Shown one piece after another: positions 22,154 through 31,956 of a DNA stretch of 50,927 bases. The notes beneath the pieces are model-generated. The model had not been told where the DNA came from. It made no database searches and saw nothing but the letters and a program-made list of their open reading frames with translations. The stretch is from Calcarisporiella thermophila CBS 279.70 (lineage: Eukaryota > Calcarisporiellomycota), in NCBI RefSeq assembly GCF_041956535.1, contig NW_027192237.1, forward strand, positions 7,351 to 58,277, written 5' to 3'. Position numbers and translations under genes: made by a program. Each line of letters opens with the position of its first letter. The stretch's first letter is position 1.

Positions 22154-23345
22154 ATGTTCATCGACTCTCCTCTTTCTCGGCTAAGCCACGAGCAGCTAGA
22201 GCAATACCTGGATCGGATCGAGACATCCTTAAAGCAGCTCAAGCTTGGTGACGAAATTCATCCTGTATATGATAACAAAGCTTACATTATAAATGGTGAC
22301 GCACTCCCATCCCCGACGCTTCATGTCCTAACCAAGATTGTGCGTGCACATGCGACACATATTCCTTTTGGAAACGCTGGAATGGTATACTTTGACGTCG
22401 ATGCACCCAACTGGGCTCCTACCGCAGATGTTAGCGCTGCCACCGAGCCACCTATGAATGTGACATACGTCAGTACGGAGCTTGAACATATCTTCCATAA
22501 GCTAATCCATCGTAAGCTGGATGCATATTGCTATGAACAAAACGAACTCCTAGCCGCAGCCTTGAGAACTCTTGGCTTTACTGTCTGGTCTGGAAAAGCC
22601 AGGGTGTCCAGTTCACAATACCTACCAGACCGAGAATACACCTTCTTTCCTCTTTATCACCAAATTCTCTTCGTTTTAATCGACGGCCAAGAATACTTAT
22701 GTGATGTTGCGTATGGCGGTGTCTTTTTCCTCGCACCCATTCCCATTCGAACGAATGAGGTAGGCATTACCATATAATGAATATTCATGTGTGTGATGGC
22801 ATCGAGCATTTGCGTACAGCGCATCTGCTCTTAGCTGCTTAATACCAACATCGTCATTGTATTTCATATTTTAGATCATCAAGGGTGTCGGCCTTATTGG
22901 CGATGAGGTGAAATTTGAACGGCAAGAATGTTCTCCTAGTGCGGCTCGTCCACATACCACTCCTGTATTTGGTACTAGTGCATTGCGCACTCCGTTAACC
23001 TTGTTCGCGCGGCATAATTCAGATGCAGATTTTGTTCCGCATTACTGTTTTACTGATGATGAGTTTTTCCCGGTGGACTATGTTTCCGCAAATATTGCTC
23101 AATATTCGGTTCGTGGCCTTTTCAGCCATCACCTATTAGTGCAACTGCCTGACAAAGACGGTCGCGGCAAAAAAACTTTATTTGATGACACATTCAAGAT
23201 ACTCCGCGATGGTGTTGTTATCGAACGTCGTACTCTTACCAGCGAAGCTGAACGCATCCAGGTGTTGAAGGAGCATTTCCACCTGGAGTTTACTGAAAAG
23301 GAATTGCGCTCTCCTCAAGCTTGTCGTTTGAGTTTGGATAAATGA
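22154..23345 (+). CDS. arylamine N-acetyltransferase
   Basis: Two exons, 22154-22759 and 22875-23345, joined across a 115-nt intron in phase 0, give 358 aa. It belongs to the arylamine N-acetyltransferase family, which moves acetyl (or malonyl) from CoA to amines. The fold cues IPFGNAG, then IFHKLIHRK, then EQNELLAAALRTLGF are present. The catalytic triad is in place: Cys126 (AYCYEQN), His169 (LYHQILFV) and Asp184 (CDVAYGG). The usual RGG before the Cys reads LDA, a mild divergence. The frame starts at the first ATG of the open frame. It stands at the left edge of the biosynthetic cluster, pointing towards the halogenase-like gene with 795 bp between. A tailoring role on an amino group of the product is inference; general arylamine detoxification is the alternative. 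Confidence 0.88.
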
Positions 23346-24140
23346 AATATACCAGTAGTAGTATTCTTATTTTTACGACAAAAGATGAGTCGCATTCATT
23401 TTATTGATACGTCCCATAACAATGATATTGTTATGGCTGCTATAGAGGACACTAGTCGTTGAAGCCGTTGATATATCCTTGAGATTCGCTATTGTTTTTT
23501 GTTGATCGAATTTACTTAGATAACAGATCGATTTACAATAAAATATATTTCAATTATTTATCAACTGCGTAGATGACTATCAGATAGAATAAATAGAAAA
23601 AAAGAAGTTAAAAAATGACTTTTCTTCCATCTCCTTCCATGGCAACCCTTATAAATCAATAAGTCAAACAGGATTCCATGGATTTATGCAAGATATTCAA
23701 CCGTGCAATGATAAAAGTGCACATAACTTTCTCTCGTTAAGTCGTCAATTACACAGGCACCCTATACAGAGGTGATTGAATTGCGAAGAAATTGCCTTAT
23801 CAATATCTCTCTTTTGGTGCTTTTAATATACATTCTAGATATACCATGATTCCTGATTCATAAAATTCCATTTATCATATGTCTATATTTTTGAAAAAAC
23901 ACATATAACAGGGGTAGCAAGTGAATCAACAGTATGAGAATTTCCATATTTTAATTATATTTGTAGCGCTTGTATTTTTCTTTATTCACTTAGGAGATAT
24001 TTGCAGAGAATTAATAAGTTGTAAAACATAGTGGCAATTTTGTCTTCATTGGTACTACTAAAGAATCATTTTGTTGAGAAAAAAAAATGAAAAAAATATA
24101 AAGTTTACACCGCCATCGAGGAAATACGATACTTATCAGC
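23346..24140. other. convergent intergenic region
   Basis: AT-rich DNA between the 3' ends of the N-acetyltransferase (+) and halogenase-like (-) genes. It should hold both terminators. No frame or repeat is recognised. Confidence 0.5.
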
Positions 24141-26108
24141 CTAATTAGCACCGACCGCAACTTTTTCCAACCCAATAGTCGCTTTAGCATCACTGGCTCG
24201 AACCAAAGCAGCAATCTCGTGTACGTCCAACTCAGGTTGCCACACGACTTGACAGTTTTCGAGCTTCCTTATCTTACCGCAGGTATAGCACTTTCTCCAA
24301 TCAGGCCGCGAGGCGACCCAGCTTCCACAGTGCTCACACCTCCTAGTGAATACATCCTTCCAAGTCTTCCCCTTCAAGTAGTTTAGCTCAATGTCGTAAT
24401 AACGAAGAAGACCATCCCAGCGGAAGTTGAAGCGGTTAGAGGCCACAGCCTCTCGTTTAATAGCATTCGAATACTCAATCAATTCATTAACAGTCTCAAT
24501 GGAAACAGGTTCGTACAGCGGACCATCGAGTAGCTCAATGGTCTTCCTCGCGACAGCATCATACTCTGGCACTTGGGATCCCCATTGCCAATTCTTGGAG
24601 TGGTCAACATAAGTTGCAAATGTTAGGTTGTAATCTTGTCGGATGAGTTGCCATCCAGGAATACCTATGCCAGCAAAGAACTGCCAGAGGGTAGAAACTT
24701 GGGGTCCAAGCTCAGGATGGCGGAAACAGAGGTAATTGAACTTGTTCATCTGGTGCAGTGAAGGGATAAGCTTGTCACAAAATTCGTCATATGGCTTGAA
24801 CAATTCCAAGCGTTTCTCCGGATCTGACGTAGCCAAGGCCTTGTGAGTCAGCTCAGCCGCGTATGTAGAGGTCGACATGCTAGCCGTGATTCCAGGAGAA
24901 TGAAGGGGATTGGTGAATCCTACGGCATCACCAATGGCGAACCATCCAGGTCCAGAAACCTTGGGAGACTGGTAAGCGAGTTGTTTGCGAACAAACCAAG
25001 TGGTGTTCGGTCCATATAGATCCTCGATCAACTCGTAATTCTCCATCACCCGTGAGATCATGGGGTAGCGCTTCACCCAATAGTTAAACTTCTGTTCGGC
25101 TTCCCTAGATCCGTACGGCGTCAAATCTTCGGGATACCGTGCGTCATCGCGAACAGCAAACCCAATACTAACGACCCACTGAAGCTTAAGATCAAACATC
25201 CTTGCAAGCTCTTCAGACGATGGGATTTCATCTGCAGGGGTCTTGTTCTCGGCATGATCAAGCAAGTAGTTCATCATATCCATCAAGTTAGGGATGGGAC
25301 TACCTTCCCAGGATGGCAAGCGAATCACCCAGGCCCATCCTTCGGGGAAGCAGAGGTGATTTGTGTGGTCACCCTCAAAGAATCTAAGCGGAATCTTGGA
25401 CTCATCCTTACAAGTAAAGTAGGCCCAGTATGCGTTGACGTTCCAGCCGTCGAATCGCTTGAGGCGAGCTTCCTTGGAAGCAAACTGGCGGAATCTGCCT
25501 GTAGCGTCAGCTAAGAACTGTGAAGAGATGGGCTTGGAGATTTTGGATGCGTTTTCCACTACATGGATAGTATTTCCAGTACCGGAAAGTTTTATTTCAT
25601 GGATATCAATCGTATGGCCATGGAAAACATTGACACCATGTCGCTGAGCATAAACCGTGAACAGCAGCTCGCTGATGGGACGCTCTATCTGGTAGCCAGA
25701 TAAGAACAAGCAAGGAGTTCCATTGCTGCAGAAATCGGTATAATACTCCGGATTTTGTGCATCGAAGAAATAGAAGCAGAGGCCATCCTTGAGACCAAAA
25801 ATGCGTAGGAGCACTTCCGCGTTGAGTCCCATCATCTTGCACCAAAGGGAAAAAAGAGGAAGCGTGCTTTCCCCAATTTTGTAACCTGGTTTGGGTGACT
25901 TCTCCACGACTGTGACGTTAATGCTAGGGTCAAAGCGTTTAGCGTGAATAGCGTAGATGAGACCATGAATACCGCCACCCGCAACCACTACATCCTGCTT
26001 CTCAGGAAGTGTAGGGCTAATGTTATTGGAATTAAGGATCTCTGCGGTCGAAAGGCCTTGCTGTTGAGCACGTTCGGCAAATGTGTGGCGAAGTTCAACA
26101 ATAGTCAT
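24141..26108 (-). CDS. flavin-dependent halogenase-like enzyme with C-terminal zinc ribbon
   Basis: An intronless 655-aa frame, longer than usual for the family (about 450-550). Features in order: FAD-binding GGGIHG (44-49), KPGYKIGESTLP (73-84), Lys107 in GLKDGLCFYF at the place of the halogenase active-site lysine, DATGR (200-204), GWAWVIRLP (256-264) and GDAVGFTNPLHSPGI (392-406). Flavin halogenases use FADH2, O2 and halide to chlorinate or brominate phenols, indoles or pyrroles. The signature WxWxIP reads WAWVIR here, with Arg for Pro, so activity as a plain FAD monooxygenase is possible. Residues 591-610 form CX2C-X12-CX2C (CEHC...CYTC), a zinc-ribbon-like tail unusual for halogenases. 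It is divergent from the synthase gene at 27318, which suggests co-regulation. Confidence 0.75.
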   Translation of the reverse strand: MTIVELRHTFAERAQQQGLSTAEILNSNNISPTLPEKQDVVVAGGGIHGLIYAIHAKRFDPSINVTVVEKSPKPGYKIGESTLPLFSLWCKMMGLNAEVLLRIFGLKDGLCFYFFDAQNPEYYTDFCSNGTPCLFLSGYQIERPISELLFTVYAQRHGVNVFHGHTIDIHEIKLSGTGNTIHVVENASKISKPISSQFLADATGRFRQFASKEARLKRFDGWNVNAYWAYFTCKDESKIPLRFFEGDHTNHLCFPEGWAWVIRLPSWEGSPIPNLMDMMNYLLDHAENKTPADEIPSSEELARMFDLKLQWVVSIGFAVRDDARYPEDLTPYGSREAEQKFNYWVKRYPMISRVMENYELIEDLYGPNTTWFVRKQLAYQSPKVSGPGWFAIGDAVGFTNPLHSPGITASMSTSTYAAELTHKALATSDPEKRLELFKPYDEFCDKLIPSLHQMNKFNYLCFRHPELGPQVSTLWQFFAGIGIPGWQLIRQDYNLTFATYVDHSKNWQWGSQVPEYDAVARKTIELLDGPLYEPVSIETVNELIEYSNAIKREAVASNRFNFRWDGLLRYYDIELNYLKGKTWKDVFTRRCEHCGSWVASRPDWRKCYTCGKIRKLENCQVVWQPELDVHEIAALVRASDAKATIGLEKVAVGAN

Positions 26109-26205
26109 TGAAACAGAATATGATTATGACTGGGTTGGAGAGTTGGAAAGACCAGATGTGAATGTCTTAAAATATGCATTCGCTCCATAGGGGAGCTTCC
26201 TCATC

Positions 26206-26218
26206 CGGATATATACCG
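26206..26218. promoter_or_regulatory. CGG-N7-CCG palindrome overlapping a TATA-like core
   Basis: CGGATATATACCG lies about 100 bp upstream of the halogenase-like gene. An inverted CGG/CCG pair with a short spacer is the kind of site bound by fungal Zn(II)2Cys6 regulators, and the spacer also reads as a TATA-like core. A chance match is quite possible; no second copy was seen in the other cluster promoters. Confidence 0.3.
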
Positions 26219-27128
26219 AATTTCCGACTGGTTGCACTAAAGGTTAGGTGGAAAATTAAGGATACTTATAAAGTATAAGCTTGTAAAGCAAGATTGCGTA
26301 ACCAAGGATGTGGAACCAACTGATATTTTGCCGGCCTGTAGACTAGCGGTGACGAGGTATGGCTCTAGGTTGCTTAGGTGATCAGCGGTAGGTGGAAGTG
26401 TTGAAGATTGAGCTTTAATAGACGTGTCCGACCACGATAGGACGTATTCATCATGCTCATTTTTGGTAGGGTCTGTGTATGGAATCTGCTCAAACTCACT
26501 TTAATTTACGAATTAAACTGTGATATATAGCGTAACACTATCCCTAAGCGGAGATTATTTGTTGTTAGTCCCTTATCTGAGTTCGGTCATTAAAAAATCG
26601 GAACAAAAATACCTCGAAGAGGAAAATAAAGCTTAAATGAATAATTAAAATCTCAGATAACTTATGTTAATGAAAGTCTACCCTAATACTCTAATACCAA
26701 AAAAAGCTTTACAACAATGATCTCTTCATAGCAGGTGATGGTGTCATAGATTACTCATAAAATAGACTCTACAACCTTATTCACGAACCAATAGCACACA
26801 TGGCGTTATCACGAGCGGTAAGTTCCATGGATTCGATCTTACACTTAAATTACATCAGTCATGCAAATCCTTTATTGAATTCGGAAATCTAAGGAAGCTT
26901 GAGGGACAGATCATACTGCAAGTATTAAACTCAAACAAATCATGCACGGCTGTGGCTTACCACTTCGCACCCCCCCCCCGTAGAATTTGGCCAGCGAATA
27001 GCGACTAGAAAGTATTTGAACAGTAACATGAGACTCGGTATAACTTTCGACATAGCGTAACCGCGTTTTTTTGCTAGTTCCACAAATATTATCTTAGCTC
27101 TATTTGTACATAAGTTGCAACGTTGAGG

Positions 27129-27137
27129 TATATATAA
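27129..27137 (+). promoter_or_regulatory. candidate TATA box of isocyanide synthase 1
   Basis: TATATATAA, 181 bp upstream of the ATG at 27318. Position and sequence fit a core promoter, with a leader of roughly 150 nt. Supported by position only. Confidence 0.35.
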
Positions 27138-27317
27138 GATAAGCTGCGTTCGTCCCCACCACAAGTTCATTTGGTAGCTGTCTGACACACCATTGCGTAT
27201 GTCACGTAGCCGTATTTAGTGCTAGTATCGAATTCTTGCTCATTAAAACCTGCAAATAATTGCTATCTTTAGTAAAACCAACGAATACTACTTTAAGATC
27301 AATTTCTTTTCAATATC

Positions 27318-29463
27318 ATGGTGAACGCTGAGGAACATGCCAATATTAATGGCCAAAATGGCTCTAATGCTAACAACATTGCCCATAAGATTACTGATCT
27401 CATCGGCCGGTATCGAATCATTAGTGAAAATGACCAATTTGACAAAACAGGTCGAGACAAATTGCTCTCCCAAATTAGCGCTATGGTGAAGAACGAGGAA
27501 GCCATCCAAATGATTCTGCCTGGTTTTGCTTTCAAGAGCCCTAATGACGACATCAAAGTCATTGGTAAACTTCCCGACAAGGCAGAAGAGCTAGCACTTT
27601 TGCATCTTGACGGTCTTTGCGACTCCATAAAGGAAATTTACTCTAAGGGAGCCAGACTCACTATTGTCAGTGACGGTCTTGTCTACAATGGTAAGTTATG
27701 ATCAAGCCTGACTAAAGTTTAGTGTTAATTGAATAAAGAGAATCTTATATCTCAGTTGCTGACATCTAAATTATTTTTTTACGCCTATAGACCTCCTGCA
27801 CGTCGCCGATGAAGATGTCTGGCGATATAGTATTGCCATCCGAGAGATGTCCAAGGACATACGCGCCGAACATATCCATTTTGTTCGTGTGAGCGAGCTG
27901 CTAGGTGAAACTGCACCCCAGACGGAGGAGGAGTACCTCACCAGAGTTAAGGGCATTCGCACTCGCCTCTTCGAGGAATATCTTCCAGCCGGGTATGACT
28001 TTGAGCAGAAGTTAAAGGAAGATGCAGATGTTTTGGCCACCCATCAAAGTTATATTAAGGTGGTAAAGAAAGATCTGGCCAAGGTGCTCAATGGCAGCGC
28101 ACCAGAAGTTGCAGAAAAAATGCAGTCCGATGTAGCCAAGCAAATGATTCAACGTGGCCAGGTACAATTAATCTGTTTAAGATATTGCTGTGAACTCTTG
28201 CTTCTTTCACCGCAATACCACTGACTCTATAGTATTGTCTTGCTCTAGTGTTTCGCCAACATTATAGCATCCAAGTATTCTAGTCACGTTCGTCTCTCGA
28301 TTCATCCTTCCAACAACATAAACAAGTTGTCCATCTCATTATTTCCTGGTAAGAAGTACGCGACTATACCCATAACGCCTTGGCATAGCACAATATTCTT
28401 GGATGCCACCGGTAATTTCGATGTACTACTGCGAGAAGATATTTCGGATAGCAAGACAAAAACCCAAGTCATTCTCAAGGACGATAAACCCTGGCTAATG
28501 CGAGAAATAGACAGTGTTTACGAGTGGGAGGGCATGGATATTGCTTTTGAACCCTTATATCCCTGTGGCATCATGGTCAAACCTACGCGCAAAGGTCAGA
28601 TATACAACTTCGTAGACGTCGACATGCAAAAGGTTAGACGACTCGCTCTATCCAACGCCCCTGTCATTCTTCGTGGTTTCGCCATGCCCGTCGAAAAGGA
28701 AATATTCCGCAGGAAAGCGGCTGAGTTAGGTGAGATCCAGATGTGGCCTTTTGGAGACATCCTGGAAGTTCGAGAAAACGCTGATCTCAACATGAATAAT
28801 GTCTTGACCCGTGAAGATATGCCTTTCCATTATGATGGCTGTTTCAAGATGGTTGAAAATGACAAAGGAGAAGTCGTTCCAAAGCCGCCACTGTGAGTAT
28901 CAATCCCTTCTTACTTCGTGCCAAATATCCTAATAATGAATAATCTAATGTGGCGTCCTCTGCTTACCGAATGCGATAGCTTCCAGATGTTCCGCAACAA
29001 AGCTAGCACCGCCGTGGGTGGATTGACCCTTTTCTCATCATCCAAACTACTCCTTGAACTGCTACCATCCGATCTTTCATTTGAGAGACTCAAAAATCTC
29101 GAGTGGTCCAGTTATACGCCAGAGAACGATGCGTTTGGAGGCAAACCCATTGAACAACCGTTGATCTCGCCTCACCCTGTAAACGGTGCGCCAACGATAC
29201 GCTTCCATGAACCATGGCCCGAGACCAAGACAGCCTCTTGCCAACCCACCTATGTCAGCATTCTAGGTGTCAGCAAAGAGGAAAGCGATGAGATTTGCGA
29301 GAAGCTGACGGTCTTATTATACGACAGGCGTATATGCTACCGTCACCAATGGCAAGAGGGCGATTTTCTCTTCAACGACAACATGGCAACGCACCATACA
29401 CGTACGGCATATCAGACCGGCTACCGCGAACTATGGCGTGTTCACGTAGATGCAGCTTGGTAA
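27318..29463 (+). CDS. isocyanide synthase / TauD-type dioxygenase fusion, copy 1
   Basis: Four exons (27318-27690, 27791-28161, 28249-28892, 28980-29463) give 623 aa; intron phases are 1, 0 and 2. Residues 1 to about 350 are a DIT1/PvcA (IsnA-like) synthase: LPGFAFKSPN, LHLDGLCDSI, then SDGLVYNDLL formed across intron 1, RGQCFANIIA across intron 2, VRLSIHPS and PITPWHS. Known members turn an amino-acid amine into an isonitrile using ribulose-5-phosphate. From about 370 a TauD/PvcB-like Fe(II)/2-oxoglutarate dioxygenase follows. Its iron ligands are His442 and Asp444 (FHYDG) and His601 (ATHHTR). Arg612 and Arg616 sit 11 and 15 residues after His601, as in TauD, for 2-oxoglutarate binding. Every key residue looked for is present, so this copy should be bifunctional. 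Fused synthase-dioxygenases are known in fungi. The amino-acid substrate cannot be told from sequence alone. Confidence 0.92.
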
Positions 29464-29567
29464 ATGCTGCAAGTGTAGTTTTTTCTTCATATGCGATATC
29501 AATAAAAACTATGTCTTAATCATAGAGTAGCAGTATATTCTGATCTAATATGGTATTAAAGATAAAA

Positions 29568-29932
29568 ACTTGGCGTGGTATACATACTGTACATACAAAT
29601 ATACCCATATAAGAAGTGGGCATAGGGAAAACATAGGGAAATAATATGGAACACATGCGGAATACCTCACTTTCCTATAATTTCCCTATAATTTCCTTTA
29701 TTTCCTCTAATTTTACTATAAATTCCGAATCCTTACCCATATAAAAATCCATATAAAATCCATATAAAATCCATATAAACTCTATTAAAAATTATAGAAA
29801 ATATCAGGAAATCATAAGGAAAATGAGGTGTTCACTATGTTTTCCGCATTTTTTCCCTATTTTTTCCCTATGTGATTTTCTATAGTTTATATTTGTATAT
29901 AGCGTATACGCTATATACAAATATAGGCTCCA
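29568..29932. repeat. MITE-like inverted-repeat element between synthase 1 and the glycosyltransferase
   Basis: The two ends, of about 80-100 bp, align as inverted repeats (TACAAATATA..., CATAGGGAAAACATAGGGAA on the left; mirrored on the right). The right end carries a perfect 38-bp palindrome at 29888-29925, centred on GTATAC. The middle has four tandem copies of an ATCCATATAAAA-like unit (about 29738-29780). It has no coding capacity. Exact ends and target duplication are uncertain. Confidence 0.6.
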
Positions 29933-30396
29933 AGTTAAATAAATAGTGATATATTTTATAGGATTCCTTGGAGTTTAGTGTATCATATTGGATCACCCTG
30001 ATCGTTCTCATTCATGCGTGGGATCAGGCAGTGGACGAGGCGCCGGCTTCAGCCCGTGTTCTGCATACAATAGCATATGACGACGTTTATTATTATCGGG
30101 CCTCGCTGGCTACCCGTGTGCTTAGACTTGAATTGCGTTATCTTCAAATTCGCATCAACTCCCTTATATCTCCGATAAATATTTTTTGATCTATTCCTTA
30201 CTAGTCAGTGTGTACTACGAAGTAAAATAAAATTATTAAGTACTACGTTAGACTACATTAGAGCTCTTTGATACGCTACATAATTTCCTGCTGAATACCA
30301 CTGAGCCATAAAATTATGTAATAATTATTTTCATTGATGTTTATATACCCTGGAGCCTCCCTCTTCGTCCTTATCAAGGTACAGAGCCTATTCGAG

Positions 30397-31956
30397 ATGG
30401 TCGTGCCGCGCGTCCCGCATCTTTTCATTTCATTCTCAACTGGCCATGGCCATGCTGTGCCAATCTTAAGTTTTGCTCGTCGTCTAATTAATACGCCGAA
30501 TGCTCTCTCAGACACGGGCGCCACCCATGGGCATAAAATTCTGGTCACCATAGCCATAGTAGACACGTTTGCCGATGAACTTGTCGCTACTGGGTTCATT
30601 CCCTCACCCGATGAACATGCCGTAATCTTACGTGGTTCCTATGGTGAGGTGCGTCTAGTCAAGCTACACGACCTTCTCGTGATTGATCCTCAAAAGGACG
30701 GCAAGTATCCCTCCAAAGGTTTCCAATGTTATATCGAGTCAGCTCGTCAAACTGGCAGTGCCATCGAGCGTTATCTTCGCGAGCAGCAAAATCCAAATAA
30801 CCTTCACCCCGTCACGGCTGTGATCTTGGACACATTTATTGTTCGCAGCTGTCCCAAGACACCAAACGCTGGATTACCCTTTTATATTATAATGACAACA
30901 GGATTTTCAACGAGCCCAGATACTATGTTCCCACTGCCTCCGCTGGACATGAAAGCGGATGTACCATATGATCAAGATGTCCGTATGGATTCTATCTCAC
31001 CCGATAACTTCGGATTGATATTTGCACAGCGTCACCGTGCCGCCACCCTGCTTCCCGAATGTCGTGGATTCCTGTGGAATACCGTGGACGGTATTGAAGG
31101 CGATATCTTGCAAACCAGCAAAGTATGGCAAGCCAATTATCCAGGCGTACCTGTGCGCTTCTTAGGCCCTCTCAACTGGATTGATTCGGTGGATAACTCT
31201 GTGCCATCCACTGCTTCTTCAGCCGCCACTGCTCAAAAAGACAGTAGACTCCAGAAGCAGCAAGCCATTGATGCATATGTCCGGCAGTGGATGGATAGTC
31301 AAGAGGACGCCTCTGTGTTATTTGTGGCATTTGGTTCGGTGACCGTAACTACCCCTGAGCAAAAGGTCGAACAGCTTCGAGGACTGATTTCAAGTGGTAG
31401 GCGCATTCTGTGGGTGTTGCGTGGTAGCATGGAACCTATCTTTCCATATGTTCAAAATCATCCTGGCATTCCAGAAGGCATGCTCGTTGCTCATAGCAAT
31501 ATCAAAGTGGGAGACAAACCTGGTGAGGTAGTGATAGTACCATGGGCTCCTCAACGCGACATCCTAGCTCATCGTGCTACAGCTGCATTTTTGACGCACT
31601 GTGGTTGGAATTCGACGATGGAAGCGCTCATGTATGCTCGTCCCACTCTCGGATGGCCAGGATTTTGCGACCAGGCCGATTCGGCCAACTTCTTAAAGAA
31701 GCTTGGCGTGGGTATCAACTTCCCAGATACTGCCGCTCCCGTTGTGGGTCCAGTACCAAGCATGGAATCTGCCCGCGTTGTTCCCCATGATGAAATCACT
31801 GAAAGAATTAACGAGCTCTTTGCTTCCGAGAATTTCCCTCAATTCGTCGCAAATGCGAAAAAATATAGCTTAGCCATGCGATCTGCTTGGAATATTCCTG
31901 ATGGATCTTCCTATCTTGCCCTTGTGAACTTTGTAGCAGAACTTGACAAGTTTTAG
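30397..31956 (+). CDS. UDP-glycosyltransferase (GT1 family, PSPG box)
   Basis: 519 aa without introns. The ATG at 30397 is preferred over one 63 bp upstream because MVVPRVPHLFISFSTGHGHA then begins with the usual first beta-strand. The likely base His19 lies in GHGHAVP. The donor-binding PSPG box is 44 residues long (383-426), starting WAPQRDILAH, with THCGWNS in the middle and ending in DQ, closely like plant small-molecule UGTs. Such enzymes place a sugar from a UDP-sugar on a hydroxyl or acid of a small molecule in the cytosol. It follows synthase 1 on the same strand, about 930 bp downstream and beyond a MITE-like element. A role in glycosylating the cluster's isonitrile product is inferred. 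The last DQ favours UDP-glucose, but UDP-galactose is not excluded. Confidence 0.88.
   Translation: MVVPRVPHLFISFSTGHGHAVPILSFARRLINTPNALSDTGATHGHKILVTIAIVDTFADELVATGFIPSPDEHAVILRGSYGEVRLVKLHDLLVIDPQKDGKYPSKGFQCYIESARQTGSAIERYLREQQNPNNLHPVTAVILDTFIVRSCPKTPNAGLPFYIIMTTGFSTSPDTMFPLPPLDMKADVPYDQDVRMDSISPDNFGLIFAQRHRAATLLPECRGFLWNTVDGIEGDILQTSKVWQANYPGVPVRFLGPLNWIDSVDNSVPSTASSAATAQKDSRLQKQQAIDAYVRQWMDSQEDASVLFVAFGSVTVTTPEQKVEQLRGLISSGRRILWVLRGSMEPIFPYVQNHPGIPEGMLVAHSNIKVGDKPGEVVIVPWAPQRDILAHRATAAFLTHCGWNSTMEALMYARPTLGWPGFCDQADSANFLKKLGVGINFPDTAAPVVGPVPSMESARVVPHDEITERINELFASENFPQFVANAKKYSLAMRSAWNIPDGSSYLALVNFVAELDKF

Larger units (their letters stand above)
26109..27317. promoter_or_regulatory. 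divergent promoter region, halogenase / isocyanide synthase 1
   Basis: 1209 bp between two start codons facing apart, so both promoters lie here. A TATA-like run sits about 100 bp upstream of the halogenase start, and another about 180 bp upstream of the synthase start. A run of ten C (26970-26979) is present. No coding frame is convincing. Confidence 0.55.

Noticed and set aside
26970-26979. Run of ten C as a regulatory or structural element
   Set aside because: A simple homopolymer, prone to sequencing error; nothing around it supports a function.
29968-30189. Open frame of 73 codons upstream of the glycosyltransferase
   Set aside because: Its composition looks coding, but no motif is recognised and no splice arrangement joins it to the glycosyltransferase, whose own start is well placed.
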